From assembly GCF_001613305.1 (NCBI RefSeq), contig NZ_BDCC01000022.1, positions 1 to 43,220 of the forward strand: 43,220 bases of DNA. Reading direction: 5' to 3'. A model generated the notes under the pieces. That model had not been told where the DNA came from, made no database searches, and was given only the letters and a program-made list of their open reading frames with translations. Both the position numbers and the translations under genes were made by a program. Positions 14,504 to 22,339 of the stretch are shown here, one piece after another (the stretch's first letter is position 1; each line of letters opens with the position of its first letter). This DNA comes from Nocardia vaccinii NBRC 15922 (GTDB lineage: Bacteria > Actinomycetota > Actinomycetes > Mycobacteriales > Mycobacteriaceae).

Positions 14504-17239
14504 GTGACTTCAGCCACCAGCGATCAGCGCCCGAGCACCGTGCCCGCAGCCACCGACGGCGAGCGGCCGACCCTGTTGTTGCTGGACGGGCACTCGCTGG
14601 CCTATCGCGCGTTCTTCGCGCTGCCCGCGGATAATTTCAAGACGGTCACCGGGCAGACCACCAATGCGGTGTACGGGTTCACCGCCATGCTCATCAACCT
14701 GTTGCGCGACGAGAAACCCACTCACGTCGCCGCCGCGTTCGACGTCAGCCGCAAGACCTTCCGCACCGAGGCGTACCCGGAGTACAAGGCCAATCGCTCC
14801 CAGACGCCCGACGAGTTCCGCGGTCAGGTGGAAATCACCCAGGAGGTGCTGGGCGCGCTGGGTATTCCGGTGATGGCGATCGACGGCTACGAGGCCGACG
14901 ATGTGATCGCCACCCTGACCACCCAGGCCGTACCGCAGGGGTTCCGGGTGCTGATCGTCACGGGTGACCGGGATTCGCTGCAACTGGTGTCCGACGACGT
15001 CACGGTCCTGTACCCGAAGAAGGGCGTCTCCGAACTCACCCGGTTCACCCCCGAGGCGGTGCAGGAGAAGTACGGTCTCACCCCGGCTCAGTATCCGGAC
15101 TTCGCGGCCCTGCGCGGCGACCCGAGCGACAATCTGCCCGGCATCCCGGGGGTGGGGGAGAAAACCGCCGCCAAGTGGGTGCGCGAATACGGCGATCTGG
15201 CGACGCTGGTGGATCGCGTCGACCAGGTGAAGGGCAAGGTGGGTGATGCGTTGCGCGCCAACCTGTCCAATGTCGTGCTGAATCGTCAGCTCACCGAGAT
15301 GGTGAAGGACGTCGCACTGCCGTACACCCCCGATCAGCTGGCCCAGCAGCCATGGGACCGGGACAGGATCCACCGGCTGTTCGACGATCTGGAATTCCGG
15401 GTGCTGCGCGATCGGCTGTTCGACACCCTCGCCGCACCCGAGCCCGAGGCCGAAGGCGGATTCGAGATCAGCGGCGGGGCCATCGAGCCGGGCGGCGCCG
15501 CGGACTGGTTGGCCGAACATGCCAAAGCTGGTGTGCGTCATGGTATTTCGGTTGTCGGCAGCGGAACCCCGGTGACCGGAGACGTCACCGCGATCGCGAT
15601 CTCCGCAGCCGACGGCGAGGGGGCGTATTTCGATGCGGTAGCGCTGACTCCGGAGGACGAGGCGGCGCTGGGTGCGTGGCTGGCCGATCCGAAGATTCCC
15701 AAGGCCGTGCACGAGGCCAAGGCGGCGTTGCACGCACTGCGCGGGCGGGGTTGGCGTCTGGCCGGGCTCGCCAGCGATACGGCGCTGGCCGCCTATCTGG
15801 TGCGGCCCGGACAGCGCACGTTCAATCTGGACGATCTGTCCCTGCGGTACCTCTCGCGCGAGTTGCGGGTGGAAACGGATGCGCAGCCACAGCTGTCCCT
15901 GTTGGACGAGGAGGGCTCGGTCGACGCCGAACTGGCGCAGACCGAGATGCTGCGCGCCCGCGCGGTGGCCGATCTGGCCGATGCCCTGGAGGTCGAACTC
16001 GAGCGCATCGAGTCCACCAGGTTGCTCACCGATATGGAGTTGCCGCTGCTCGAGGTGCTGGCCGAGTTGGAGGAGGCGGGTATCGCCGTCGACATCGCCG
16101 AACTCGAACAGCTGCAATCCGAATTCGCCGATCGTGTCGCCGATGCCGCGAGCGCGGCCTACGGGGTGATCGGCAAGCAGATCAATCTCGGCTCGCCCAA
16201 GCAGTTGCAGGTGGTGCTGTTCGACGAGCTCGAGATGCCCAAGACCAAGCGCACCAAGACCGGATACACGACCGATGCCGATGCGCTCGAGTCGCTGTTC
16301 GAGAAGACCCAGCATCCGTTCCTGGAGCATCTGCTCGCACACCGCGATGCGACCCGGCTGAAGGTGACGGTCGACGGGCTGCTCAAAGCGGTCGCCGACG
16401 ACGGCCGCATCCACACCACGTTCAACCAGACCATCGCCGCGACGGGCCGGTTGTCCTCGACCGAGCCCAATCTGCAGAACATCCCGATCCGAACCGACAC
16501 CGGCCGCCGCATCCGCGACACCTTCGTCGTCGGGCCCGGTTGCGAGTCGCTGATGACCGCGGACTACAGCCAGATCGAGATGCGGATCATGGCGCACCTG
16601 TCCAAGGACGAGGGGCTGATCGAGGCATTCAACTCGGGGGAGGATCTGCACAATTTCGTCGCCTCCAAGGCATTCGACATCCCGATCACCGAGGTGAACC
16701 CGGAGCTGCGCCGCCGGATCAAGGCGATGTCCTACGGCCTGGCCTACGGGCTGTCCGCCTACGGGTTGTCCCAGCAGCTCAAGATCAGCGCGGAGGAGGC
16801 CAAGGCCCAGATGGAGGTCTACTTCTCGCGGTTCGGCGCGATTCGCGACTATCTGCACGAGGCGGTGGAGCAAGCACGCAAGGTCGGCTACACCGAGACG
16901 CTCTTCGGTCGGCGTCGCTATCTGCCCGATCTGGACTCGAGCAACCGCCAGCGTCGCGAGGCCGCCGAGCGGATGGCCCTAAACGCGCCCATCCAGGGCA
17001 CCGCCGCCGACATCATCAAGGTGGCCATGATCAATGTGCAGCACGCGGTGAAAGAGGCCGGGCTCGCCTCGCGCACCCTGCTGCAGATCCACGACGAGCT
17101 GCTCTTCGAGGTCGCCCCGGGCGAGCGCGAGCAGCTGGAAGCCCTTGCACGCGAACATATGTCGAATGCCATCGAACTGTCGGTGCCGCTCGAGGTATCG
17201 GTGGGAGTCGGCCGCAGCTGGGATGCCGCCGCGCATTAG
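14504..17239 (+). CDS. polA: DNA polymerase I
   Basis: Fills gaps in excision repair and removes RNA primers. The 911-residue protein has the 5' nuclease domain (about 20-310, beginning LLLLDGHSLAYRAFF and including GDPSDNLPGIPGVGEKTA), a central 3'-5' exonuclease-like domain (about 330-510) and the polymerase domain to the end. Polymerase motif A is DYSQIEMR with Asp687; motif B lies around RRRIKAMSYGLAYG; motif C is HDELLFEV with Asp864. The central domain lacks the Asp-x-Glu exonuclease motif, so proofreading is presumably absent, as in mycobacterial PolA. The GTG start sits seven bases after TAGACT, suggesting a leaderless mRNA. The extended frame upstream looks non-coding. Confidence 0.97.
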   Translation: MTSATSDQRPSTVPAATDGERPTLLLLDGHSLAYRAFFALPADNFKTVTGQTTNAVYGFTAMLINLLRDEKPTHVAAAFDVSRKTFRTEAYPEYKANRSQTPDEFRGQVEITQEVLGALGIPVMAIDGYEADDVIATLTTQAVPQGFRVLIVTGDRDSLQLVSDDVTVLYPKKGVSELTRFTPEAVQEKYGLTPAQYPDFAALRGDPSDNLPGIPGVGEKTAAKWVREYGDLATLVDRVDQVKGKVGDALRANLSNVVLNRQLTEMVKDVALPYTPDQLAQQPWDRDRIHRLFDDLEFRVLRDRLFDTLAAPEPEAEGGFEISGGAIEPGGAADWLAEHAKAGVRHGISVVGSGTPVTGDVTAIAISAADGEGAYFDAVALTPEDEAALGAWLADPKIPKAVHEAKAALHALRGRGWRLAGLASDTALAAYLVRPGQRTFNLDDLSLRYLSRELRVETDAQPQLSLLDEEGSVDAELAQTEMLRARAVADLADALEVELERIESTRLLTDMELPLLEVLAELEEAGIAVDIAELEQLQSEFADRVADAASAAYGVIGKQINLGSPKQLQVVLFDELEMPKTKRTKTGYTTDADALESLFEKTQHPFLEHLLAHRDATRLKVTVDGLLKAVADDGRIHTTFNQTIAATGRLSSTEPNLQNIPIRTDTGRRIRDTFVVGPGCESLMTADYSQIEMRIMAHLSKDEGLIEAFNSGEDLHNFVASKAFDIPITEVNPELRRRIKAMSYGLAYGLSAYGLSQQLKISAEEAKAQMEVYFSRFGAIRDYLHEAVEQARKVGYTETLFGRRRYLPDLDSSNRQRREAAERMALNAPIQGTAADIIKVAMINVQHAVKEAGLASRTLLQIHDELLFEVAPGEREQLEALAREHMSNAIELSVPLEVSVGVGRSWDAAAH

Positions 17240-17253
17240 GAGCCGAAGAAAAA

Positions 17254-17296
17254 CCGTGGCCGCCGGTCGGATGAGGGGGACGCCCGGCGGCCACGG
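17254..17296 (+). terminator. Hairpin after polA
   Basis: CCGTGGCCGCCGG (17254-17266) pairs without mismatch with CCGGCGGCCACGG (17284-17296) around a 17-base loop, 15 bases after the polA stop. An A-run precedes the left arm, and no T-run follows. Confidence 0.65.
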
Positions 17297-17655
17297 AGTC
17301 GGTCGGCGCATCGAAGCGCCGTACTCGGTCGGGCCGCTGGGCCCGCCCCGGCTGGCTGGTTACCGGTCAATCGTGCGTTGCCCGCCTTACGGCCGGATGA
17401 TAGCGACCTTCGAGAAGGCTGAGAACGTCGTCCGGCAGCGGTGAAGTCGCTGTGCCGAACGGCCGGACCGGCGTGATGGATCTCGGTGAAAGGGGTATTC
17501 GGAATCGATTGCCTGAGGATTGCCGAAACGCCACGCCGGACGCTCGAGCACTGATTGTCGCCCACCGAGCCGGTTGCTGGGGGTGTCGTCGGCCGTTGGT
17601 GCGCCGTTTACGGACGATTGTGACGAAGTTACCCATCGGTTCCGCCTCGATGTGG
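17297..17655 (+). other. Intergenic stretch, no gene supported
   Basis: Follows the polA hairpin. Open frames on both strands are Arg- and Pro-rich with poor codon bias and no ribosome-binding site. Nothing recognisable was seen until the promoter at 17656. Confidence 0.4.
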
Positions 17656-17684
17656 TTGCTATCGGCGGTAACAGTCCATATTCT
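17656..17684 (+). promoter_or_regulatory. Promoter for the leucine leader and LeuA-domain gene
   Basis: TTGCTA (17656-17661), a 17-base spacer and TATTCT (17679-17684) form the best-matching SigA-type promoter I see in the window. Six bases after the -10 box comes an in-frame GTG (17691), so the transcript probably begins at the first codon of the leader peptide. Confidence 0.6.
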
Positions 17685-17690
17685 CGAACC

Positions 17691-17819
17691 GTGCCGAACC
17701 CCGCCGCTAGCCACAGCGCCGCTCGCAATGTCGCCGACCGCGACCGCGCGGCGCTAATGCCGCTGACCGCGGTGGCTACCGGTCGACTTCTCGTAGTTCT
17801 CCGCCGTAGCGGGGTCTGA
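17691..17819 (+). CDS. Candidate leucine/valine leader peptide
   Basis: A short frame from GTG 17691 (42 residues), or from the internal ATG 17757 (20 residues). Its end reads GRLLVVLRRSGV; the run LLVVL uses codons CTT CTC GTA GTT CTC, five consecutive branched-chain amino acid codons, followed by two Arg. The gene downstream encodes a LeuA allosteric domain, so the peptide looks like a translation-sensing attenuator leader: ribosomes stalling for lack of charged tRNA-Leu would change RNA folding after it. Leader peptides rich in Leu or Val are known for leu and ilv genes in actinobacteria. A TATTCT -10 box six bases before the GTG implies a leaderless start. An alternative short frame (17728-17757) overlaps the internal ATG as TAATG. 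Confidence 0.55.
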   Translation: MPNPAASHSAARNVADRDRAALMPLTAVATGRLLVVLRRSGV

Positions 17820-17907
17820 TTCGGACCGGCCCCTCGCTGCGGCCGTAGAACCTTTTCACTGCGCTGGTCCCCTCTGTCAATCGGACACGACAAGCCTCGG
17901 GAAGACC
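17803..17907 (+). promoter_or_regulatory. Possible attenuator folding region
   Basis: Three competing stems can be drawn. Stem A: 17803-17814 with 17832-17843, 12 pairs including two G-U, overlapping the end of the leader frame. Stem B: CGGCC (17827-17831) with GGCCG (17841-17845), exclusive with A, followed by a short TTTT at 17853. Stem C: GGTCCCC (17866-17872) with GGG-AA-GACC (17899-17907), which would cover the GGGAAG ribosome-binding site of the gene at 17915. Which stem is on or off cannot be decided by eye. Confidence 0.4.
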
Positions 17908-17914
17908 TAGTCAC

Positions 17915-18349
17915 ATGCCACTGACCATCGACACTGCCTTCATAACCGCCGCCCCGCGCGCCCTGCGGGCCGAGAGCGACGGCCTGACCCCCGCCGAGTT
18001 CCACCAGCGATACTGCGATCTCGCAGGCCCGGTCAAGCTCGGCGACTGGATACCCGCCGGGCAGCGACATGCCTCGGCAACCTACACCGCCACACTCGAA
18101 TTCAACGGACACCTGCGGACTGTCGTGTCCGCGGGCAACCCGGTGGCCGCGATCACCTCGGCCCTCTACGACGAGGGCTATCCGGTCGAGATCCTGCAGT
18201 TCCACCAGCGGCAAACCGCTTCGGGCATAGCGACTTTCGTCCGGTGTGAGTTCAACGGCCGTCGCGGCTGGGGTGCCGCCGTCGCCGACGAGGGCGCGGA
18301 ATCCTCTGTGCGAGCGATACTTTCGGGTATCAACTCGTTCGCCAACTGA
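17915..18349 (+). CDS. Stand-alone LeuA allosteric (dimerisation) domain protein
   Basis: A 144-residue protein matching the C-terminal regulatory domain of 2-isopropylmalate synthase, without the catalytic barrel. After a linker-like N-terminus (LTPAEFHQRYCDLAGPVKL) come the domain hallmarks: SATYTATLEFNGHLRTVVSAGNPVAAI, VEILQFHQR, ATFVRCEFNGRRGWGAAV and a closing SSVRAILSGIN. In full-length LeuA this domain binds leucine for feedback inhibition. A free copy might modulate LeuA by mixed assembly, or sense leucine for another partner; both are inference. The leucine-codon leader upstream supports a leucine link. ATG 17915 has GGGAAG about 13 bases upstream. A terminator separates it from convergent trxA. 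A beta-decarboxylating dehydrogenase of the LeuB superfamily lies at 19237. Confidence 0.82.
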   Translation: MPLTIDTAFITAAPRALRAESDGLTPAEFHQRYCDLAGPVKLGDWIPAGQRHASATYTATLEFNGHLRTVVSAGNPVAAITSALYDEGYPVEILQFHQRQTASGIATFVRCEFNGRRGWGAAVADEGAESSVRAILSGINSFAN

Positions 18350-18360
18350 AACCCATACGA

Positions 18361-18395
18361 CTCGCCCCCGCCGCGAACGACGCGGCGGGGGCGAG
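18361..18395. terminator. Bidirectional terminator hairpin
   Basis: A perfect 15-pair G/C-rich stem (18361-18375 with 18381-18395) closes a five-base loop, AACGA. It lies between the stops of two convergent genes (the LeuA-domain gene and trxA) and can serve both. Confidence 0.8.
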
Positions 18396-18415
18396 ATGCG
18401 TGGCAGGGTCGAGTC

Positions 18416-18790
18416 TTACTCGCCCTGTTCCGCGGACTGCTCGGCGATCTGCTTGCGGACGTCGTCCATGTCGAGTGCCTTCACCTGAGTGACCAGATCC
18501 TCGAGGGCGTCCGGCGGCAGCGCGCCGGGCTGCGCGAACACCAGCACACCCTCGCGGAAAGCCATGATCGTCGGGATCGAGCGGATGTTGGCCGCGGCGG
18601 CCAGGCTCTGCTCGGCCTCGGTGTCGACCTTGCCGTGAATCACATCGGGGTGCTTGTCCGAGGACTTGTCGTAGGTCGGCGCGAACTGCTTACACGGTCC
18701 GCACCAGTCGGCCCAGAAATCGACGAGCACGACGTCGTTTCCGGTGACGACCTCATCGAAATTCTGAGCGGTCAAAGTCTGGGTGGCCAT
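18416..18790 (-). CDS. trxA: Thioredoxin
   Basis: Small cytosolic dithiol oxidoreductase, 124 residues. The active site WCGPCK has Cys30 and Cys33; VDFWADWCGPC and the cis-proline segment RSIPTIMAF are typical. The C-terminal 20 residues (an acidic, Gln/Glu-rich helix) extend past the usual fold. It resembles the M. tuberculosis TrxB1 type rather than TrxC. ATG 18790 follows AGGAGAGGA on the minus strand, a strong site, so the longer frame upstream is rejected. It stands alone; thioredoxin reductase is not in the window. The region before it carries repeated TCCCCGGGGA palindromes that may bind a regulator. Confidence 0.94.
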   Translation of the reverse strand: MATQTLTAQNFDEVVTGNDVVLVDFWADWCGPCKQFAPTYDKSSDKHPDVIHGKVDTEAEQSLAAAANIRSIPTIMAFREGVLVFAQPGALPPDALEDLVTQVKALDMDDVRKQIAEQSAEQGE

Positions 18791-19236
18791 GGGGTCCTCT
18801 CCTGTTGGTAGCGCCCTGTACAACGCATAACCATGCCCTGTGCTTCCCGCCTCCCCGGGGAACGGCTCGGCTCCCCGGGACTGCTTACCAGCCTCCCCGG
18901 GGCTTCAACGTGTCGATCGGCGCCTCGGGCTGTCGCGTCGGGCCGGTGGTTGCGAGCGTGGTTGGTTTTCGGGCGTTCCCGGGGAGTTACCCATGTGGTT
19001 ACGAGATCAATCGTCGTGAGGCGATGAGCGTCACAATTGCACGCTAGTGCGTGTGGGAAGACTTTTTGCACGATTCGCGTGGTGATCGCCGTCGGCGCCG
19101 GTAATTGCGGGTGCGCCGGAACGGTGTGAGGACAACGCCCGATCAGCGGCAGACACCTGCTTGCCGATAGGTTGCTTGGCGTGGCGAGGGATGACCCGGA
19201 TGCGGGTGGTCCGGGGCCGGCGTCGAGGATGGGGTG
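18791..19236. other. Divergent intergenic region with CCCCGGGG repeats
   Basis: Lies between trxA (minus) and the dehydrogenase (plus). TCCCCGGGGA or one-base variants occur at 18852-18861, 18872-18880, 18894-18903 and about 18976-18984. The first three are spaced 20-22 bases apart, about two helical turns. They could be operators for trxA, the dehydrogenase or both. No gene was seen here. Confidence 0.45.
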
Positions 19237-20316
19237 GTGACTTCGGAGACGGTTCGGCTGGGGTTGATCGACGGGGACGGTATCGGGCCGGAGGTGGTGG
19301 GCGCCGCTCGGGAGGTGGCCGATGAGGCGTTGGGGGCGGCAGGGGCGCCGACTGTGCAATGGGTGCGGCTGCCGATGGGACAGCGTGCGATCGAGGAATT
19401 CGACGATCCGCTGCCGCTGATGACGCTCGAGGCCTTGGCAGGGTTGGACGGATGGATTCTCGGTCCGCACGACAATGCCTCGTATGCACCGGAATTCCGT
19501 ACATCGGCGCCGCCGGGCGGGGCGATCCGCAAGCGGTTCGACCTGTTCGCGAACATCCGTCCCGCGCGGGCGTTCCGCGGTGTGCGCGCGATCGCGCCGG
19601 AGACCGATCTGGTGATCGTGCGGGAGAACAGCGAGGGTTTCTACGCCGATCGCAATATGTTCGCCGGTTCCGGCGAGTTCCGGCCGACACCCGATGTGGC
19701 GATGTCGGTGGGGGTGATCACCCGAGACGCCTGTGTGCGGATCGCGCGCGAGGCCTGTGCGCTGGCATCGACTCGCCGCAAGCATCTGACCATCGTGCAC
19801 AAGGCCAATGTGCTGCCGATGACGATGGGCTTGTTCCGCGACGTCTGCTACGAGGTGGCCGCGGGCTATCCCGGCCTGCGGGTGGACGACGAGCACGTCG
19901 ATGCGGCCGCCGCACACCTGGTGCGCGCGCCGGGGGATTACGACGTACTGGTCACCGAGAATTTGTTCGGCGACATCCTGTCCGATCTGGCCGCCGAACT
20001 CGGCGCATCGCTCGGCACCGCCGCCGCGCTGAACTGCTCACGTACCCAGGCGATGGCCCAGGCCGTCCACGGTGCGGCGCCGGTGCTCGCCGGGCACAAT
20101 CGCGCGAATCCGGCGGCACTGCAACTGTCCACGGCAATGCTGTTGCGCTGGTTGGGATCCCATCGCGCGGAGCCGACCTTGACCCAGGCGGGCGAACGTA
20201 TCGAACGCGCCGTGGCCGCGGCCTTCGAGGCCGGCATCGCGACGGCGGACCTGGGTGGGCTCGCCTCCACCAGCGAGTTCACCGAGCAGGTCCGCGCGCG
20301 TGTGCATCGCTGGTGA
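19237..20316 (+). CDS. Isocitrate/isopropylmalate dehydrogenase family protein
   Basis: NAD(P)-linked beta-decarboxylating dehydrogenase, 359 residues, cytosolic. It has GDGIGPEVV near the N-terminus, the substrate-binding arginines in AIRKRFDLFANIRPAR, VIVRENSEGFY, the catalytic Lys in HKANVLP and the metal-binding aspartates in LFGDILSDLAAELGASLG. The specificity loop before the RK motif (APEFRTSAPPGG) does not match the usual LeuB or isocitrate dehydrogenase loops I know, so 3-isopropylmalate, isocitrate, tartrate or another 2-hydroxyacid substrate all remain possible. GTG 19237 is chosen with GAGG at 19225-19228; GTG 19234 is an alternative. Its closeness to the orphan LeuA domain hints at leucine-type chemistry, but trxA stands between them. 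Confidence 0.85.
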   Translation: MTSETVRLGLIDGDGIGPEVVGAAREVADEALGAAGAPTVQWVRLPMGQRAIEEFDDPLPLMTLEALAGLDGWILGPHDNASYAPEFRTSAPPGGAIRKRFDLFANIRPARAFRGVRAIAPETDLVIVRENSEGFYADRNMFAGSGEFRPTPDVAMSVGVITRDACVRIAREACALASTRRKHLTIVHKANVLPMTMGLFRDVCYEVAAGYPGLRVDDEHVDAAAAHLVRAPGDYDVLVTENLFGDILSDLAAELGASLGTAAALNCSRTQAMAQAVHGAAPVLAGHNRANPAALQLSTAMLLRWLGSHRAEPTLTQAGERIERAVAAAFEAGIATADLGGLASTSEFTEQVRARVHRW

Positions 20317-20393
20317 TAGGGTTCCGGACTCGGCGCGTATAGGCGCTCGCCGCACCCAGCGAGCATTAACCTTCGGTAACCGACCGGCACAGT

Positions 20394-20421
20394 CGGTTCG
20401 AATCGCATACATTTCGAACGG
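20394..20421. promoter_or_regulatory. Inverted repeat before the polar amino acid ABC operon
   Basis: CGGTTCGAA and TTCGAACGG, separated by ten bases, form a nine-base inverted repeat with one mismatch, 48 bases before the binding-protein start. It is a reasonable operator candidate; the binding factor is unknown. Confidence 0.4.
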
Positions 20422-20469
20422 CGGGCGACAGCGTTGAAATTGTCGCTCACCCAAACATGGAGGGCTGCT

Positions 20470-21378
20470 GTGTCTGTTCGATCCGGAGCTCGCGGGTACG
20501 TTCTGCGAGCCGCATGTGTTGTCGCCGGTGGCGCGTTGCTGCTGACGGGCTGTACGAAGAACACCGAGAGCACCGCCCCTGCGGTAGCCAAGGTGCAGGT
20601 CAGCAAGGTGGATGCCCTGGCGGCGCAGGTGCCGGACAAGGTCAAGCAGGCAGGCAAGCTCGTGGTCGGGGTCAATATCCCGTACTCGCCCAACGAGTTC
20701 CGCGATCCGTCCTCGGGCAAGATCGTCGGTTTCGACGTGGACCTGATGGACGCGGTGGCCACCACCCTGGGGCTGACGGCGGATTATCAGCAGGCGGATT
20801 TCGAGAAGATCATTCCCAGCATTCAGGCGGGCACCTACGACCTGGGCATGTCCTCGTTCACCGACAACACCGACCGCGAGAAGTCGGTCGATTTCGTCGA
20901 CTACTTCTCCGCGGGCAGTCAGTGGGCCCAGCAGAAGGGCGCGTCCATCGACCCGAACAACGCCTGCGGTAAGAAGGTCGCGGTCGAGCGCACGACTGTG
21001 CAGCAGACCGACGAACTCCCGGCCAAGAGCAAGGCCTGCACCGACGCGGGTAAGGCGAAGATCGATATCGTGGCCTTCGACGATCAGGCCGCCGCGGCGA
21101 ATGCGCTGGTGCTGGGCCAGGTCGACGCCTTCTCGGCGGATTCGCCGGTGACTGCGTACGCGGTCAAGCAGAACAAGGACAAGATCGAGACGGACGGTCC
21201 GATCTTCTCCTCCGCGCCGTACGGCTGGCCGGTGGCCAAGGGTTCGCCGCTGGGTCCGGTATTGCAGGCGGCGGTGCAACATCTGATGGATTCCGGCGAC
21301 TACCGCAAGATCTCCCAGAACTGGGGCGTCGAACAGGGTGCGATCACCAAGTCGGTAATCAACGGGGCCAAGGGCTGA
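20470..21378 (+). CDS. Polar amino acid ABC transporter substrate-binding lipoprotein
   Basis: Extracytoplasmic receptor of the GlnH/GluB type (periplasmic-binding-protein type 2 fold), 302 residues from GTG 20470. The signal peptide ends in lipobox LTGC. Domain marks include KLVVGVNIPYSPNEF, GKIVGFDVDLMDAVA, the ligand Asp/Arg region SSFTDNTDREKSVDFV and the late hinge QVDAFSADSPVTAYAV. The GTG is chosen because TGGAGGG lies five bases upstream; an in-frame TTG at 20434 would add 12 polar residues before the signal peptide. It heads a three-gene operon with permease and ATPase. Ligand is likely glutamate, glutamine or another polar amino acid; it cannot be fixed by eye. Confidence 0.92.
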   Translation: MSVRSGARGYVLRAACVVAGGALLLTGCTKNTESTAPAVAKVQVSKVDALAAQVPDKVKQAGKLVVGVNIPYSPNEFRDPSSGKIVGFDVDLMDAVATTLGLTADYQQADFEKIIPSIQAGTYDLGMSSFTDNTDREKSVDFVDYFSAGSQWAQQKGASIDPNNACGKKVAVERTTVQQTDELPAKSKACTDAGKAKIDIVAFDDQAAAANALVLGQVDAFSADSPVTAYAVKQNKDKIETDGPIFSSAPYGWPVAKGSPLGPVLQAAVQHLMDSGDYRKISQNWGVEQGAITKSVINGAKG

Positions 21379-21382
21379 TTCG

Positions 21383-22339
21383 ATGAGTTCCGCGGACCCC
21401 GACAACGCGCGCACCGCCGGGGCGGTCGACATACCCGCCGAGCCCGCGCCGATCGAGGCGGTGCCGCTGCGGCGGCCGGGCCGGTGGGTGGCCGCGATCG
21501 TCATCGGGATCCTGCTCGCGCTGTTCGTCTACGGTGCGGCCACCAACGACGGCTACCAGTGGAGCACCTACCGCGACTACCTGTTCGATACCCGGATCGC
21601 CGAGGGCGCACTGGTCACTCTCGAACTGACCGTGCTCGCGATGGTGATCGGCGTGGTGCTGGGTGTCACCCTGGCGGTGATGCGGTTGTCGCCGAACCCC
21701 GTACTGCGCTCGGTGTCGTGGGGGTACCTGTGGATCTTCCGCGGTACTCCGGTCTACGTGCAATTGCTCTTCTGGGGTCTGTTCCCGTCGCTGTACAAGG
21801 TGATCGAGCTCGGAATCCCGTTCGGCGGACCGCATTTGACGCATTGGAACGTGCAGCAGTGGCAGGCGCCCTTCCTGTTCGCCATGATCGGCCTCGGGCT
21901 GAACGAGTCGGCCTATATGGCCGAAATCGTCCGCGCCGGAATCAATTCCGTCGACGAGGGGCAGCGGGAGGCATCCTACGCGCTGGGGATGTCGTGGTCG
22001 CGGACGATGTGGCGCACCGTGCTGCCGCAGGCGATGCGGGTGATCATTCCTCCGACGGGTAACGAGCTGATCAGCATGCTCAAGACCACGTCGCTGGTGA
22101 CGGCGATTCCGCTGACCACCGATCTGTACGGCCGGGCGCACGACATCTCGAGCGTCAACTTCCGGCCGGTGCCGTTGCTGCTCGTTGCCGCGACCTGGTA
22201 TCTGGCGATCACCAGCGTGCTGATGATCGGTCAGTACTATCTCGAGCGGTACTACTCGCGCGGTGTGACCCGGCGCCTGACCGCGCGCCAGTTGCGCGCG
22301 TTGGCCGAGTCGACCGCTCTGACGGAGGTGGGCAAATGA
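21383..22339 (+). CDS. Polar amino acid ABC transporter permease
   Basis: Inner-membrane permease of the HisM/GlnP family, 318 residues. A polar Pro/Ala-rich N-terminus of about 35 residues precedes the first helix (WVAAIVIGILLALFVYGAA). The conserved segments GALVTLELTVLAMVIGVVLG, FRGTPVYVQLLFW, the EAA-type loop AYALGMSWSRTMWRTVLPQA and GNELISMLKTTSLV are all present. Only one permease gene is found, so it likely forms a homodimer. It starts four bases after the receptor stop, with a poor ribosome-binding site, and its TGA overlaps the ATPase ATG at 22336. The long loop near residues 150-165 appears family-variable. Confidence 0.93.
   Translation: MSSADPDNARTAGAVDIPAEPAPIEAVPLRRPGRWVAAIVIGILLALFVYGAATNDGYQWSTYRDYLFDTRIAEGALVTLELTVLAMVIGVVLGVTLAVMRLSPNPVLRSVSWGYLWIFRGTPVYVQLLFWGLFPSLYKVIELGIPFGGPHLTHWNVQQWQAPFLFAMIGLGLNESAYMAEIVRAGINSVDEGQREASYALGMSWSRTMWRTVLPQAMRVIIPPTGNELISMLKTTSLVTAIPLTTDLYGRAHDISSVNFRPVPLLLVAATWYLAITSVLMIGQYYLERYYSRGVTRRLTARQLRALAESTALTEVGK

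Noticed and set aside
14510..16873. A 787-codon minus-strand frame opposite polA
   Set aside because: Composition is His/Gln/Arg-rich, with no known domain; it mirrors polA codon bias.
18851..18903. CCCCGGGG repeats as a CRISPR array
   Set aside because: Units are only ten bases with about ten-base gaps and there are no cas genes.
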